From assembly GCA_035516155.1 (NCBI GenBank), contig DATJAP010000044.1:94396-158395 (forward strand): a DNA stretch of 64,000 nucleotides, written 5' to 3'. The translations under genes were made by a program, and so were the position numbers. Below are positions 9,350-17,865 of the stretch, piece after piece (the stretch's first letter is position 1; each line of letters begins with the position of its first letter). The notes beneath the pieces were generated by a model. The model ran no database searches, had not been told where the DNA came from, and saw only the letters and a list, made by a program, of their open reading frames with translations. Origin of the DNA: JAJYKN01 sp035516155. GTDB lineage: Bacteria > Nitrospirota > UBA9217.

Positions 9350-10002
9350 TGACGAATAGTCGCACAGATGCGGCTGTTAATAAATCCCGGACGATCTCCC
9401 GCAGGACAACGTGCAGATACTATTGAAAAAAATAGTTGTCACCGAATTTTTGTGGATGAGCGCGAAGATGGGAGGATTTCATTGTGTTTTAAGACCATTC
9501 ACCTTAAGGCCGACGCTTCATTTAGGCGTTCATGAACCTTTTTATTATTTTTTTTATTCCCGGGGGTACACTCGAGTCCGCAGTCAATGCTTTATGCAAA
9601 GTAACGCATCACTCCCGCCGACGGCTGATTTTCCAGGCCTCTTTTGAGCATCAATTTCTCGGCCCCCCTGCGACAATCCTGCTGTATCTCATTTACTGGA
9701 CCGTGAAGATTGTCCTTCCCGAAAAAAACAACTTATCCACACAACTTAACTCCCACTGAATGCCATAGACGAGGATGGAGCAATCAACGGCTTTCTTGAG
9801 GAGGAAAACGAACTGCACTGCTTCAGCAAAGAGCACAACCGCCAGCAATATTAGCAATAATACTTTAATTCGCTTGACTTCGCCCTGGTCTCTCGTTTTA
9901 ATTAAATTATAGAAGGACAATCGACATTATTTTCCTGCTAGAGCCGCTTATCGCCCCTCCAGTCACAAGAGGTCGTCGGAGCGTCGATAGAGGAGAGGTG
10001 GG
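9350..10002. other. AT-rich intergenic region without a firm gene
   Basis: About 650 bases with long T runs (near 9540-9560). One weak minus-strand reading frame is listed separately. The RBS of the gene at 10003 (GAGGAGAGGTGGG) closes the region. I see no RNA gene or repeat in it. Confidence 0.5.
9693..9920 (-). CDS. possible small membrane protein
   Basis: A 75-residue frame starting at a TTG. It has one clear hydrophobic helix (IKVLLLILLAVVLFAEAVQF, about residues 18-37) preceded by basic residues, as in a single-pass or leader-bearing small protein. The only Shine-Dalgarno-like sequence (AGCAGGA) lies about 14 bases upstream, and the TTG start is weak. No homologue is recognised. It may be chance translation of an AT-rich spacer. 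Confidence 0.25.
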   Translation of the reverse strand: MSFYNLIKTRDQGEVKRIKVLLLILLAVVLFAEAVQFVFLLKKAVDCSILVYGIQWELSCVDKLFFSGRTIFTVQ

Positions 10003-10392
10003 ATGAAACATCCGTTCAAAAACGAGGGTGTCATCAATATCCGCAGTGTTTTCGGAGTCACGGAAACCATGGACCGAATTGAGTCTGTTGTGTGGGCCCG
10101 GTGTATGAAGGTCTTTGCCCGGATCAACCAGCAGCACGAGGCAAAGCTGTCCGGCCTCGACCTGAAGCCGATGCAACTCCTGATCTTCGGCGATCTTCGG
10201 ACCTGTGTTCCGCTTATGGAAGCCTATCCGTCAACAGCCCTTGACCTGCCGCTCAAAGTACTGGTATGGGAAACATCGGAGGGAGAAGTCTGGGTCAGCT
10301 TTTACAGTACGGACTACCTGTGCATGCGGCACGGCGTCGAAGAAAGCCGCTTTCCCCGGGTCGAAGACCTGATCCGGAAAGCACTGCGATGA
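10003..10392 (+). CDS. DUF302 domain protein
   Basis: A 129-residue protein matching the DUF302 family. The conserved core KPMQLLIFGDLRTCVPLM (about residues 52-70) is followed by ALDLPLKVLVWE and VWVSFYSTDYL, in the typical order. The family's biochemical role is unknown; structures show an alpha/beta fold proposed to bind small ligands. No signal peptide is visible, so it is probably cytoplasmic. A strong RBS (GAGGAGAGGTGGG) precedes the ATG. It stands 184 bases before the CBS-domain gene on the same strand. Confidence 0.85.
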   Translation: MKHPFKNEGVINIRSVFGVTETMDRIESVVWARCMKVFARINQQHEAKLSGLDLKPMQLLIFGDLRTCVPLMEAYPSTALDLPLKVLVWETSEGEVWVSFYSTDYLCMRHGVEESRFPRVEDLIRKALR

Positions 10393-10575
10393 GCAATGGG
10401 CGCACGCGAAAGCCCAGCTCCTTGTCTTTCTTTTTCGGACTATCCTCTCACGGGCAGCGTCGGCTGAAAATGCTGTATCTAGTTTAATGTTTATGATATA
10501 TTCCCGAGTGAGAGTGCGAATACTATTCTCCGGCCGATGGCGCTGCACAGGATTTTGAAAGGAGATTTTCTGAAC

Positions 10576-11067
10576 ATGCAGGGTGACGCTTCTGAAGGGC
10601 ATATACAATCCAAAATGGGACTCGAGTTGTTTGTACGGGATGTCATGACAACAAATGTCATCGCGATCTCGAAATATGAGACCATCATGAAGGTGGCGAA
10701 CATTTTGACGAACAAAAATATAAGCGGACTTCCGGTAGTTGATAAGGAAAATAAAGTTCTCGGTATCGTAACTCAGGCGGACATTCTTTCGATGGTGGGC
10801 GTAAGCAGGGAGCACACGTTCAAAGATCTTTTGAAATACATGCTCGGCGAACGGCTGCATGAGCGCAAGATGGGCGACCTTGCAGGCGACATTATGACCT
10901 CCCCGGCCCTTACCATAAAACCAGATGCAAACATCGCCGAGGCAGTGCGGATCATGGAGGAAAAAAGGATCAGGCGGCTGACCGTCGTGGATGACAAGAA
11001 TGCCCTGATCGGCATTTTAACGCGGGCCGACATTCTGAAAGCAGTAATTAACAAACTGAAGGGTTAA
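10576..11067 (+). CDS. CBS domain pair protein
   Basis: A 163-residue protein made almost entirely of two CBS motifs. The first begins VRDVMTTNVIAIS and contains ISGLPVVDKENKVLGIVTQADIL; the second begins AGDIMTSPALTIKP and contains RIRRLTVVDDKNALIGILTRADIL. Such tandem pairs bind adenosyl nucleotides (AMP, ATP, SAM) or NAD and act as energy sensors; no effector domain is attached, so its partner is unknown. I chose the ATG at 10576, which has GGAGA about 10 bases upstream. An ATG at residue 14 directly before the first CBS motif is an alternative. Confidence 0.85.
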   Translation: MQGDASEGHIQSKMGLELFVRDVMTTNVIAISKYETIMKVANILTNKNISGLPVVDKENKVLGIVTQADILSMVGVSREHTFKDLLKYMLGERLHERKMGDLAGDIMTSPALTIKPDANIAEAVRIMEEKRIRRLTVVDDKNALIGILTRADILKAVINKLKG

Positions 11068-11243
11068 GCCCCTCATGGTTTCTTTTTTACCGGAGACATC
11101 GCTGAGGAGTCAACACCCTTGATGAAGTGTCGGAGATGTTTCCGTTCAAATCCCGCTCTCACCTCAGCGTTCCCTCCCGTAACAGCGCGGCACTTGTCCC
11201 ACCTGGATAACGATCCATCTTTGATCCCTGAAGGCTTCGCGTA

Positions 11244-11402
11244 TCAATCGTTCCCAGTGACGACTGCTTCGTTCCCCTCCGCATTGGCTATCGGTGCAGG
11301 TGTTGAAGTGCTGCCCTTCATTTCAATGATGCTCAAGGGACATTCTGCAACACAAACGCCGTCGCGCCTGCATTTCTCCTGATCAATGACAAACAGGCTC
11401 AT
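11244..11402 (-). pseudogene. N-terminal remnant of a ferredoxin-type nitroreductase
   Basis: The frame starts at an ATG at 11402 and reads MSLFVIDQEKCRRDGVC, then AECPLSIIEMK and PIANAEG. This is the characteristic start of nitroreductases with an N-terminal 2x[4Fe-4S] domain. Only the first Cys group is present. The second Cys motif and the whole flavin domain (about 200 residues) are missing, and the frame stops at 11244 after unrelated residues. I could not find the rest in other frames up to the end of the CBS gene. This is a truncated relic rather than a working small ferredoxin. Confidence 0.6.
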
Positions 11403-11487
11403 GCTATCTTTTCTTTCAAATGTCATGCTGGGGCCCGGAAAAGGACGCCGCGCTTTCACTGAGCATGGAGTTCAGGTCGTTGGCGTA

Positions 11488-12057
11488 TTACAACATAATC
11501 CTCCGCGCTATTTCTTCAGCCTGCCGCAGAAATTTTTCCGGGAGCTCGGCGGGAGTTTTTGGCGTTGTACCGTAAGCGCGTAACAAGTGGCTTTCTGTGA
11601 ACCGGTACCACTTGAAAAACTGGTTATAACGCGGGAACACGTCGGCGAACCGGTTTTCCGGCCCTCCCTGGGTGATGATAAACACCAGTTTCTTGCCCGG
11701 GGCGATTCGCACAGGCTGCGGGTTTGTCATATAGTCTGGTTTCAGGTAGGAAAAAGTACGGTCAATAAATGCCTTGAGCTGGCTCGTGATTTCCCCATAA
11801 AACGTTCCTGTGGCCAGAACGATGACATCGGACTGGCCGACCGCATGGAGAACGCCGGTCAGATCATCCTTGAGGATACATTTTTCGAGCTTCGTCTTGC
11901 ATGCGTAGCAACCCTGGCATCCCCGGTAATTGAGTTCGTTGAGAGCAAAGGTCGTTGATTGAGCACCGAGGTTTTCCGCTGTTTTGAGAAAATGCTTGGC
12001 GAGGGTGGTGCTGTTCCCTTCAGGACGCGGACTCCCGAATAAACTTACGATCTTCAT
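11488..12057 (-). CDS. NADPH-dependent FMN reductase-like iron-sulfur flavoprotein
   Basis: A 189-residue flavodoxin-fold protein. The FMN phosphate loop is SLFGSPRPEGNSTTL (residues 4-18), and a compact Cys motif GCQGCYACK (about 46-54) is typical of iron-sulfur flavoproteins of the NADPH-dependent FMN reductase family. A further segment, VLATGTFYGEITSQLKAFIDR, forms the second flavin-contacting region. These proteins transfer electrons between ferredoxin, flavins or quinones; the partner is unknown here. The ATG follows TGGAGG. It lies next to the nitroreductase relic, which used similar electron chemistry. Confidence 0.85.
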   Translation of the reverse strand: MKIVSLFGSPRPEGNSTTLAKHFLKTAENLGAQSTTFALNELNYRGCQGCYACKTKLEKCILKDDLTGVLHAVGQSDVIVLATGTFYGEITSQLKAFIDRTFSYLKPDYMTNPQPVRIAPGKKLVFIITQGGPENRFADVFPRYNQFFKWYRFTESHLLRAYGTTPKTPAELPEKFLRQAEEIARRIML

Positions 12058-12135
12058 GATGAACCTCCATTTTTTATATACTCTGTTCCGCCGGAGGGAA
12101 TGAATATCGACGGATATCCCGCCATCCCTGGCTGC

Positions 12136-13302
12136 TTATTTATTATCCATCGAATACCAAAGATAAAGAGACGCGACGCTTCGATAAGGCTTCCAGCGTT
12201 CCCCGTATTTCTCAATATCCTTCGGCTCTGGCACTTTGGACAGTCCGTAGAGTTGAGCGACGGCCTTTCGAATGCCAAAGTCCAGCGTCGGGAAAATGTC
12301 CGCACGGCCGAGATTAAAAATGAGGTACATTTCGACCGTCCACCGACCCACACCTTTGATCTGAGTAAACTCTTTGATAATCTGTTCATCCGACATTTCC
12401 TTCAGCTTTTCGAGCGGCGACAACTTTCCCTCTAAATATTTCCGGGCGAGGTCTTTTAAAAAAGAGACCTTCATAAGTGAAAGACCCGCTTTACGCAGAT
12501 CGGCGTCGGCGGTGTTCAGGATTCTCGTGGGATCGGGATGGCCGTCCTCGGTAATCAGCGCGTTTACTCGGTTCAATATCGTTCCCGCAGCCTTTGATGA
12601 AAGTTGTTGACTGGTTATTGCCTGGATAAGCGCAGCTAGAGGCTCCTTTTTCAGGAGAGGCTGGAATTGCAATGGTCCCACCTTTTTTATCAACCGCGCA
12701 ATAGACTTGTCCTTTTTTTGTAATGTCTTGGTAGCCTTCTGCCATAGCGCCGGCGTTGCTATGACGCCGGATTTTTTCAAGCTGACGCCTTCAAGCTCAA
12801 GGAGCGCGGCTTTCGTTTCCACGCCGCCAGGAGCGGAATATCCACCCAACTTTCCCTGAGAGGCAACCACGCGATGACAGGGAACGACGAGTGGTATTGG
12901 ATTTTTGCCGAGAGCGGCTCCCACTGCGCGTGCGGCATTGGGTTTGCCGATACGAGCGGCCATTTCACTGTAAGTCACAACCTCCCCAGAACGGATTTTT
13001 TGCGCGGACCGGTATACGGAACGCATGAATTCTGATATGTCGATAAAGTGCACCGGGAGGTTGGAGAAATCCTGGGCCTCTCCTTTGAGATGGGCTATCA
13101 CTTTTCCGGTGAGTTCCTTTATCCAGGAAGGCGGAACAGCGGAAGCTCTCTTGCTCTTGGTCATTCTTTTCAGGCGCGTCTCAACACGCTTTCCCGCTGA
13201 CTCGGGAAGAAAGAAAGATGTTATCCCCTGAGCGTCCCAACTCACCCCGCAATTCCCCAGAGAGGTCGGAAAAGTAAGCCAGGCTGCTTCCTGTTTTTGC
13301 AT
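12136..13302 (-). CDS. fused O6-alkylguanine-DNA alkyltransferase and 3-methyladenine DNA glycosylase
   Basis: One 388-residue protein with two complete DNA alkylation repair domains. Residues 1 to about 180 are an Ogt/MGMT domain with the acceptor Cys in VVPCHRVVA (about 141) and the helix-turn-helix part SGEVVTYSEMAARIG. Residues about 190-388 are an AlkA/HhH-GPD glycosylase: ITSQQLSSKAA, hairpin KGVGRWTVEMYL (about 315) and the catalytic Asp in FPTLDFGIRKA (about 340). The first domain would directly demethylate O6-alkylguanine; the second would excise alkylated purines. An AGGAGG lies 10 bases before the ATG at 13302; a GTG two codons earlier is closer to it. No frameshift joins the domains, so the fusion looks genuine. 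Confidence 0.88.
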   Translation of the reverse strand: MQKQEAAWLTFPTSLGNCGVSWDAQGITSFFLPESAGKRVETRLKRMTKSKRASAVPPSWIKELTGKVIAHLKGEAQDFSNLPVHFIDISEFMRSVYRSAQKIRSGEVVTYSEMAARIGKPNAARAVGAALGKNPIPLVVPCHRVVASQGKLGGYSAPGGVETKAALLELEGVSLKKSGVIATPALWQKATKTLQKKDKSIARLIKKVGPLQFQPLLKKEPLAALIQAITSQQLSSKAAGTILNRVNALITEDGHPDPTRILNTADADLRKAGLSLMKVSFLKDLARKYLEGKLSPLEKLKEMSDEQIIKEFTQIKGVGRWTVEMYLIFNLGRADIFPTLDFGIRKAVAQLYGLSKVPEPKDIEKYGERWKPYRSVASLYLWYSMDNK

Positions 13303-13790
13303 TCTCACCCTGCCTCCTGATAAATCGGGACCACGGCTGCTTCCCTGTCTCGAATCGCTGTTATGACTAACCCCTTTATAAAAGTCTATCAGAATCAGCC
13401 CATGGAAATCAACTCATTCCTGCTTGTAAGGAACGACACCCTTGCGGTGGAATCAATTTCGGAGGAGAGCCTCTCGTGTCAAGGAATTAGACAGGATTAT
13501 AGTATTCATACGCCGGAAGTTTTAGAAATGACCGGAGAGCCGTCGTAATTTATAGAGCGCCCATTACACTAAAACCAGAAGCCTTTGCAAAAAAGCCGAC
13601 CTGGTCATTCAGGAAATAAACGTCCGGTTGTCAATGATACCTGCCTACTCCATAGCCTCTCGAAAATCTGTGATCGGGCTTATCATTCATCTGGGATGAT
13701 ACAGCAATGAATTTTGCTGAGACTCTCTCCCACGGAGGGTAAAATAGGGGGGGTAAATGGTAGAGGCCGAAGATCTAGCTCCAAAAAGGG
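13303..13790. other. intergenic region, no gene recognised
   Basis: About 490 bases between the repair fusion and the terminator of the ferritin-like gene. A 61-codon plus-strand frame at 13363 has no good RBS and no recognisable content. I see no RNA structure of note. Confidence 0.5.
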
Positions 13791-13829
13791 AAAAACCTCC
13801 ATTCCCGCATCATCGTTCGGGAATGGAGG
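13791..13829 (-). terminator. Rho-independent terminator of the ferritin-like gene
   Basis: CCTCCATTCCCG at 13796-13807 pairs perfectly with CGGGAATGGAGG at 13818-13829 (12 bp, 10-base loop). In the minus direction the stem is followed by TTTTT at 13795-13791 and a second T run. It ends 25 bases beyond the stop of the gene at 13854. Confidence 0.85.
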
Positions 13830-13853
13830 ATCCGTCCCTAACAGGCAAAATGT

Positions 13854-14294
13854 CTAGGAAACAAATACGGTCGCGCGCTTCAGCTCGTTCAGCTTCGCGA
13901 GCAGGGCATGGTGCTTCTGTTCATCGGCGATCAAATAGGAAAGAATATAACGAGTCACGAAAAGCTTGCTTTCGTTCAGCGCGGCATCGGCGATTTCAAG
14001 CGTTTTCGCCTCAGCGGCAAGATGCTTGTTGAGGCCATCGGAAAGCTCCACGAGATCGTCGGGCGTGAGGACGAGCGCTTCCTTGGTCAGGCTGTCGGCC
14101 AGGAGCTTTTGCATTGCCTTGTGCTTCTGGGAATCGCTCTTGATCATTTCCATCGTCATCTTCACAAGTTTGTTCTTCGTTTTCTTGAGCATTGCGTCCG
14201 CATGCTTAATCGTCTCATCTTCAAGTACCATCCACTCTTCCAGCGCAGCGATAAGTTTGTCCGTGTCTTCTGCTGACGATTTCTTTTTTGCCAT
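13854..14294 (-). CDS. ferritin-like four-helix protein
   Basis: A 146-residue all-helical protein. Two pairs of helices carry carboxylate/His sets in the pattern of a ferritin-like fold: EEWMVLEDETIKHAD (about 19-33), SDSQKHKAMQ (about 53-62), AAEAKTLEIADAAL (about 93-106) and ADEQKHHALL (about 124-133). The repeated E..H and Q-K-H spacing could bind a di-iron centre; I infer this from the pattern and cannot tell oxygen sensing from iron or peroxide handling. The ATG follows AAAGGGGAAAAATC. It is monocistronic and closed by the terminator at 13791. Confidence 0.6.
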   Translation of the reverse strand: MAKKKSSAEDTDKLIAALEEWMVLEDETIKHADAMLKKTKNKLVKMTMEMIKSDSQKHKAMQKLLADSLTKEALVLTPDDLVELSDGLNKHLAAEAKTLEIADAALNESKLFVTRYILSYLIADEQKHHALLAKLNELKRATVFVS

Positions 14295-14478
14295 GATTTT
14301 TCCCCTTTCGTTGCATGAATTGGCGTCTTGATTCGTCTCATGGTATAGCGGCCTACGCCGAGGCGAGCTTGTTTTATACCATATAGACTAAAATTATTTC
14401 AACAGAAAAATGATTTTAAGCGAAAAGGAGCAAACGACGGGGATACCCCTTTTGAAAAATTCCCGGGATTCTGTCAGA

Positions 14479-14946
14479 TCATGGCTCGTACACCATAAGG
14501 TTGCTCGTTGCAGTGGCTATCAACTTGTGTTTCTCGTTGTGGGCCTCGGCGTATAGCTGCACGAGCCTTCTGCTTTTCGATTTGAATTCCGCGCGTATCG
14601 TCACGATTTCCCCCGACCTTAGTGGTCTCATGAAATTCACATTCATATCGATCGATATGCAGGGTTTACGGAGTGTGGCAAAAGAGAGCGGCCCGAAAAC
14701 ATTGTCAAAATAACTGCTCAAAATTCCGCCCTGCAGATATCCTAGAGGATTTGTCTGGTTTTCATGCACGGGAAACTTCACCGTCAGACTCTTGTTTACT
14801 TCGTGTGCAGTGATCTTCGCGCCTGATTCCAGAAAGCAGAGCGGAGGCATTTTCACTTCGGGGTATTGTTTCCGGAACTCTTCGTCGTGAAAGAACTTCT
14901 CTGCGTCAAAATTTGAGGTGTTTGACTCGCTGGTGTCGGAACCCAT
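14479..14946 (-). CDS. hotdog-fold thioesterase (PaaI/YiiD-like)
   Basis: A 155-residue protein of the acyl-CoA thioesterase hotdog superfamily. The family signature is the segment NPLGYLQGGILSSYFDNVFGPL (about residues 67-88; Asn, Gly-Gly and Asp in the usual places), followed by SIDMNVNFMRPLRSGEIV. It would hydrolyse an acyl-CoA or acyl-thioester in the cytoplasm; the substrate is unknown. A GGGGAGAATGA stretch precedes the ATG. It precedes the quinone oxidoreductase gene on the same strand in map order but is transcribed after it, with about 90 bases between. Confidence 0.82.
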   Translation of the reverse strand: MGSDTSESNTSNFDAEKFFHDEEFRKQYPEVKMPPLCFLESGAKITAHEVNKSLTVKFPVHENQTNPLGYLQGGILSSYFDNVFGPLSFATLRKPCISIDMNVNFMRPLRSGEIVTIRAEFKSKSRRLVQLYAEAHNEKHKLIATATSNLMVYEP

Positions 14947-15034
14947 TCATTCTCCCCTTGAAGGACGATTTCCCTGATAACCGGCGGCCCCTATCTGGAG
15001 CCCCCGCTTTTTATTAAGCATATTCTTTTTTTTC

Positions 15035-16006
15035 TCAGCCTGCAACCTTGAGTACGATTTTCCCCGTCGACTGCCTGCCTTCAAGAAGGCGATGTGCTTT
15101 TTCGGCCTCGGCCAGCGAATAGACCTCCTTGATGCGCAATTTCAGCCAGCCTTCCTGTATGGCATTCAGGACCTCCTTTGACCTGTGGGACAGCTCTCCC
15201 CGCGATGCGATGAAATTAACCAGACTCCCGCCGGAGATAGAGATCGACTTCGCCCCGAGCGAATTCGGTAAAACGGGGTCTGCAGGCCCGCTTGCGGACC
15301 CGAAAACCACTATGTGCCCGCGGATCGCCACCGCTTCCAGGTCACTCGGGAATGTGGTCTTCGCGACTCCGTCGATGATAAGATCAGCTCCCCGTCCGCC
15401 CGTGATTCGTTTCACCTCGCTCACGAAATCCTGCCGCGTGTAAAGTATCACCTGATCTGCGCCTGCCTCTCTGGCGATGCGCGCCTTCTCGTCTGTGGAG
15501 ACCGTCCCGATGACCCGAGCGCCGAGGCGCTTCGCCCATTGCACAAGAAGAAGACCTACCCCGCCTGCGGCCGCGTGTATCAAGACCGTGTCGCTTTTTT
15601 TCGGCATACGGAATTCATGGATCAGGTAATGCGCCGTCATTCCCTGCAGCGGAAATGCTGCCCCCTGTTCAAAGGACATCTCCTTCGGCAGCAGAATCAA
15701 CCTTGCCGCCTCGATAACCGCAAACTCGCTGTAACTCCCGAGATGACCCGTGTATGCCACGCGATCACCGGGCCGCACATCCGTGACGCCGTCGCTGACG
15801 GATTCCACAACACCCGATGCCTCCAACCCCGGGATGTAGGGAAGCTTCACGGGGTAGGTTCCCCGCCGCTGGTAGATATCTACGAAATTTACGCCGGCGG
15901 CATGAATTTTTACCAGTGCCTGTCCTGCAACGGGCGCTGGTTTCGGCTCTTCTGTCAGTTTTAACACAGAGGCATCGCCGTAGTTTGATATCGTGATGGC
16001 CTTCAT
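15035..16006 (-). CDS. NADPH:quinone oxidoreductase, zeta-crystallin type
   Basis: A 323-residue medium-chain dehydrogenase/reductase without the zinc ligands of alcohol dehydrogenases. The start MKAITISNYGDASVLKL, the GroES-like part AAGVNFVDIYQRRGTYP and the dinucleotide-binding loop HAAAGGVGLLLVQWAK (about residues 143-158) are typical of quinone oxidoreductases (QorA group). It would reduce quinones or enals using NADPH in the cytoplasm. GGGAGG lies seven bases upstream of the ATG. It lies between the thioesterase and aldo/keto reductase genes, all on the minus strand with gaps of about 90-100 bases, possibly one stress-response unit. Confidence 0.9.
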   Translation of the reverse strand: MKAITISNYGDASVLKLTEEPKPAPVAGQALVKIHAAGVNFVDIYQRRGTYPVKLPYIPGLEASGVVESVSDGVTDVRPGDRVAYTGHLGSYSEFAVIEAARLILLPKEMSFEQGAAFPLQGMTAHYLIHEFRMPKKSDTVLIHAAAGGVGLLLVQWAKRLGARVIGTVSTDEKARIAREAGADQVILYTRQDFVSEVKRITGGRGADLIIDGVAKTTFPSDLEAVAIRGHIVVFGSASGPADPVLPNSLGAKSISISGGSLVNFIASRGELSHRSKEVLNAIQEGWLKLRIKEVYSLAEAEKAHRLLEGRQSTGKIVLKVAG

Positions 16007-16106
16007 TGTCTTGCCTCCCTTTTCATCTGCTTTTACGTTCCTTCAATTCCAGCATGCGCAGAATTCGACGCTTCAGGGAAAAAGCCCTGCCTCTGTTCCT
16101 GCGGAA

Positions 16107-17186
16107 TCACGAGCTGCTGCTCAGAGACCCTGCACCGACTTTTTCACTTCGGTCTTTTACCTCTGTCTGCGGCCTCCGGCCTCGGTCCTGACGGTCGACC
16201 ATCCACCCCGGATATTCCGGCGGCAATGCGCTCGCGGCGCTCAGCTGGGTCACGTGCTCGGCGGACAACTGCACATCGCTCGCGGCCAGGTTGTCCACGA
16301 GCTGTTCGCGTGTCTTCGCTCCGATGATGACACTCGTAACAAAAGAACGCGTCAGCAGCCAGGCAAGGGCCACCCGCGCAATGGAGATGCCCATGGCAAG
16401 GGAAACCGTCCTCATTGCGCCAAGTACTTTCTTGGTGCGCTCGCGATCAACGGGGGGGAAATCGTAAGAAGTTCTCCGTGCGCCCTCGGGTCCGGGTTTC
16501 TCCAGGTCGAACTTTCCGGAAAGGAGTCCCCCTGCAAGCGGACTCCAAGGGAGGAATGCAAGACCCTGGTCCTTTGCAAGCGGCGCGACTTCGCGTTCAA
16601 TGTCCCTGCCTGCGATCGAGTAGTACATCTGTGCGCTCACAAACCGTGCCAGGTTATGGCCATCTGAATAGGCAAGAGCCTTCATCGCCTGCCAGGCAGG
16701 CAAATTGCAATAGCCGATGGAGCGTGCCTTGCCGCTGTGGACGACGTCGTCGAGCGCGCGCAGCGTCTCCTCAATAGGCGTGTCAAGATCAGTGCCGTGG
16801 ATCTGGTAAAGGTCAACATATTCCAGTTTCAGGCGCCGGAGACTTGCGTCAATCGAGTCCATGATATGCTTGCGCGACAAACCGATCTGGTTCGGGCCCG
16901 GCCCGGTGCGACCACGCACCTTTGTCGCGACAATGATTTGATCGCGCGGTCTCCCCAGCGAGGCAAGCGCCGCGCCGACATGCTTTTCCGATTCCCCCTC
17001 GGAGTAGACGTCCGCCGTGTCGATGAAGTTCACGCCCAAATCAAGCGCCGTGCCGATGATTTCCTCGACTTCGGATGCCGTAAGCCTTCCGATGACTTCC
17101 CAGAACCCTTTCCCGCCGAACGTCATGGTCCCGAGGCAAAGCTCGGAAACGTAGAGACCCGTTTTCCCTAAGAGACGATAACGCAT
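16107..17186 (-). CDS. aldo/keto reductase
   Basis: A 359-residue TIM-barrel NADPH-dependent reductase. The catalytic tetrad of the family can be placed: Asp and Tyr in FIDTADVYSEG (about residues 52-62), Lys in IVATKVRG (about 84) and His in YQIHGTDLD (about 127). The C-terminal cofactor-binding part is SVIIGAKTREQLVDNLAA. The 30 residues after the usual end are rich in Arg, Lys and Ser (RQDRGRRPQTEVKDRSE) and look like read-through into spacer. The RBS AAAGGAGGACAG is strong. Its position upstream of a quinone oxidoreductase suggests detoxification of reactive carbonyls, an inference only. Confidence 0.9.
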   Translation of the reverse strand: MRYRLLGKTGLYVSELCLGTMTFGGKGFWEVIGRLTASEVEEIIGTALDLGVNFIDTADVYSEGESEKHVGAALASLGRPRDQIIVATKVRGRTGPGPNQIGLSRKHIMDSIDASLRRLKLEYVDLYQIHGTDLDTPIEETLRALDDVVHSGKARSIGYCNLPAWQAMKALAYSDGHNLARFVSAQMYYSIAGRDIEREVAPLAKDQGLAFLPWSPLAGGLLSGKFDLEKPGPEGARRTSYDFPPVDRERTKKVLGAMRTVSLAMGISIARVALAWLLTRSFVTSVIIGAKTREQLVDNLAASDVQLSAEHVTQLSAASALPPEYPGWMVDRQDRGRRPQTEVKDRSEKVGAGSLSSSS

Positions 17187-17571
17187 GACTGTCCTCCTTT
17201 CCTGCAGGCCCGTTTGGGGAACTCATTATACACGGAACAGCAATGCTCAATCTTCATGATTTTGTTAAAAGGCATGATTTTTGTTTTTGACTTCATTTCG
17301 ATTCGTCTGGAATCGTTTCTTTCCAGTATGTTGTTTGGCTATAGTATCGCGCACAAGCCGGAACGACGATGATTCACATGTCAATCAATTTTCATCTTAT
17401 AAACAAAGCATATCAGATATTTTAAGAAGATGAGTGCATGGATTTGCGTTTGCGCTTTACGGGCATAAACCAGTCCGGAACGAACGCCGAAAATTTTGTA
17501 TACACTGACAATACCTTAGTCTGCGTAAACTCTTTTTTGAATTTTGGAATCACTCTCTTTCTCAGGTTGGA
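17187..17571. other. AT-rich spacer before a candidate structured RNA
   Basis: About 385 bases with no gene. It separates the divergent aldo/keto reductase promoter from the structured element at 17572. Confidence 0.5.
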
Positions 17572-17655
17572 GTAGCGCGCAGGGAGGTGGCAGTCAAACG
17601 AGCTGGGGGCGAAAGCCCTTTAGAGCTCAGCCGTCACGAGTCGTGCCCCCGCTAC
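17572..17655 (+). ncRNA. candidate structured RNA (unknown class)
   Basis: An 84-base GC-rich island in an AT-rich spacer folds into a closed structure. The outer stem pairs GTAGCG (17572-17577) with CGCTAC (17650-17655), and a GGCA/TGCC pairing lies inside (17589-17592 with 17644-17647). A central hairpin pairs GAGCT (17600-17604) with AGCTC (17624-17628), topped by GGGC-GAAA-GCCC (17607-17618), a GNRA tetraloop. A further small hairpin, CTTGCG/CGCAAG, follows at 17697-17714. I could not match it to a riboswitch class I know. It lies about 210 bases before a secreted-protein gene, so it could be a leader element or an independent small RNA. Confidence 0.35.
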
Positions 17656-17865
17656 AAGCGTTCAAACGATTCAGAAGCGAGAGAGCTCATGAGACACTTG
17701 CGTTGCGCCGCAAGCTATGGGATTATACAATAAATAATTCCGCGCAAGGGGAGGAACGGATAATTAAACCAAATTCGTTCACCCGTGTCGAATTGTTAAA
17801 CAGCAATTGTGATGCATGGCAACAGAGATCGTTGATCAATCTTAGGATACGAGGAGGTACACCGT

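Noticed and set aside
11120..11180. GTTCAAATC stretch considered as a tRNA T-loop
   Set aside because: Flanking bases do not pair as a T-stem and no acceptor or anticodon arm is found.
13363..13548. 61-codon plus-strand frame
   Set aside because: No RBS, no motif, next to non-coding sequence.
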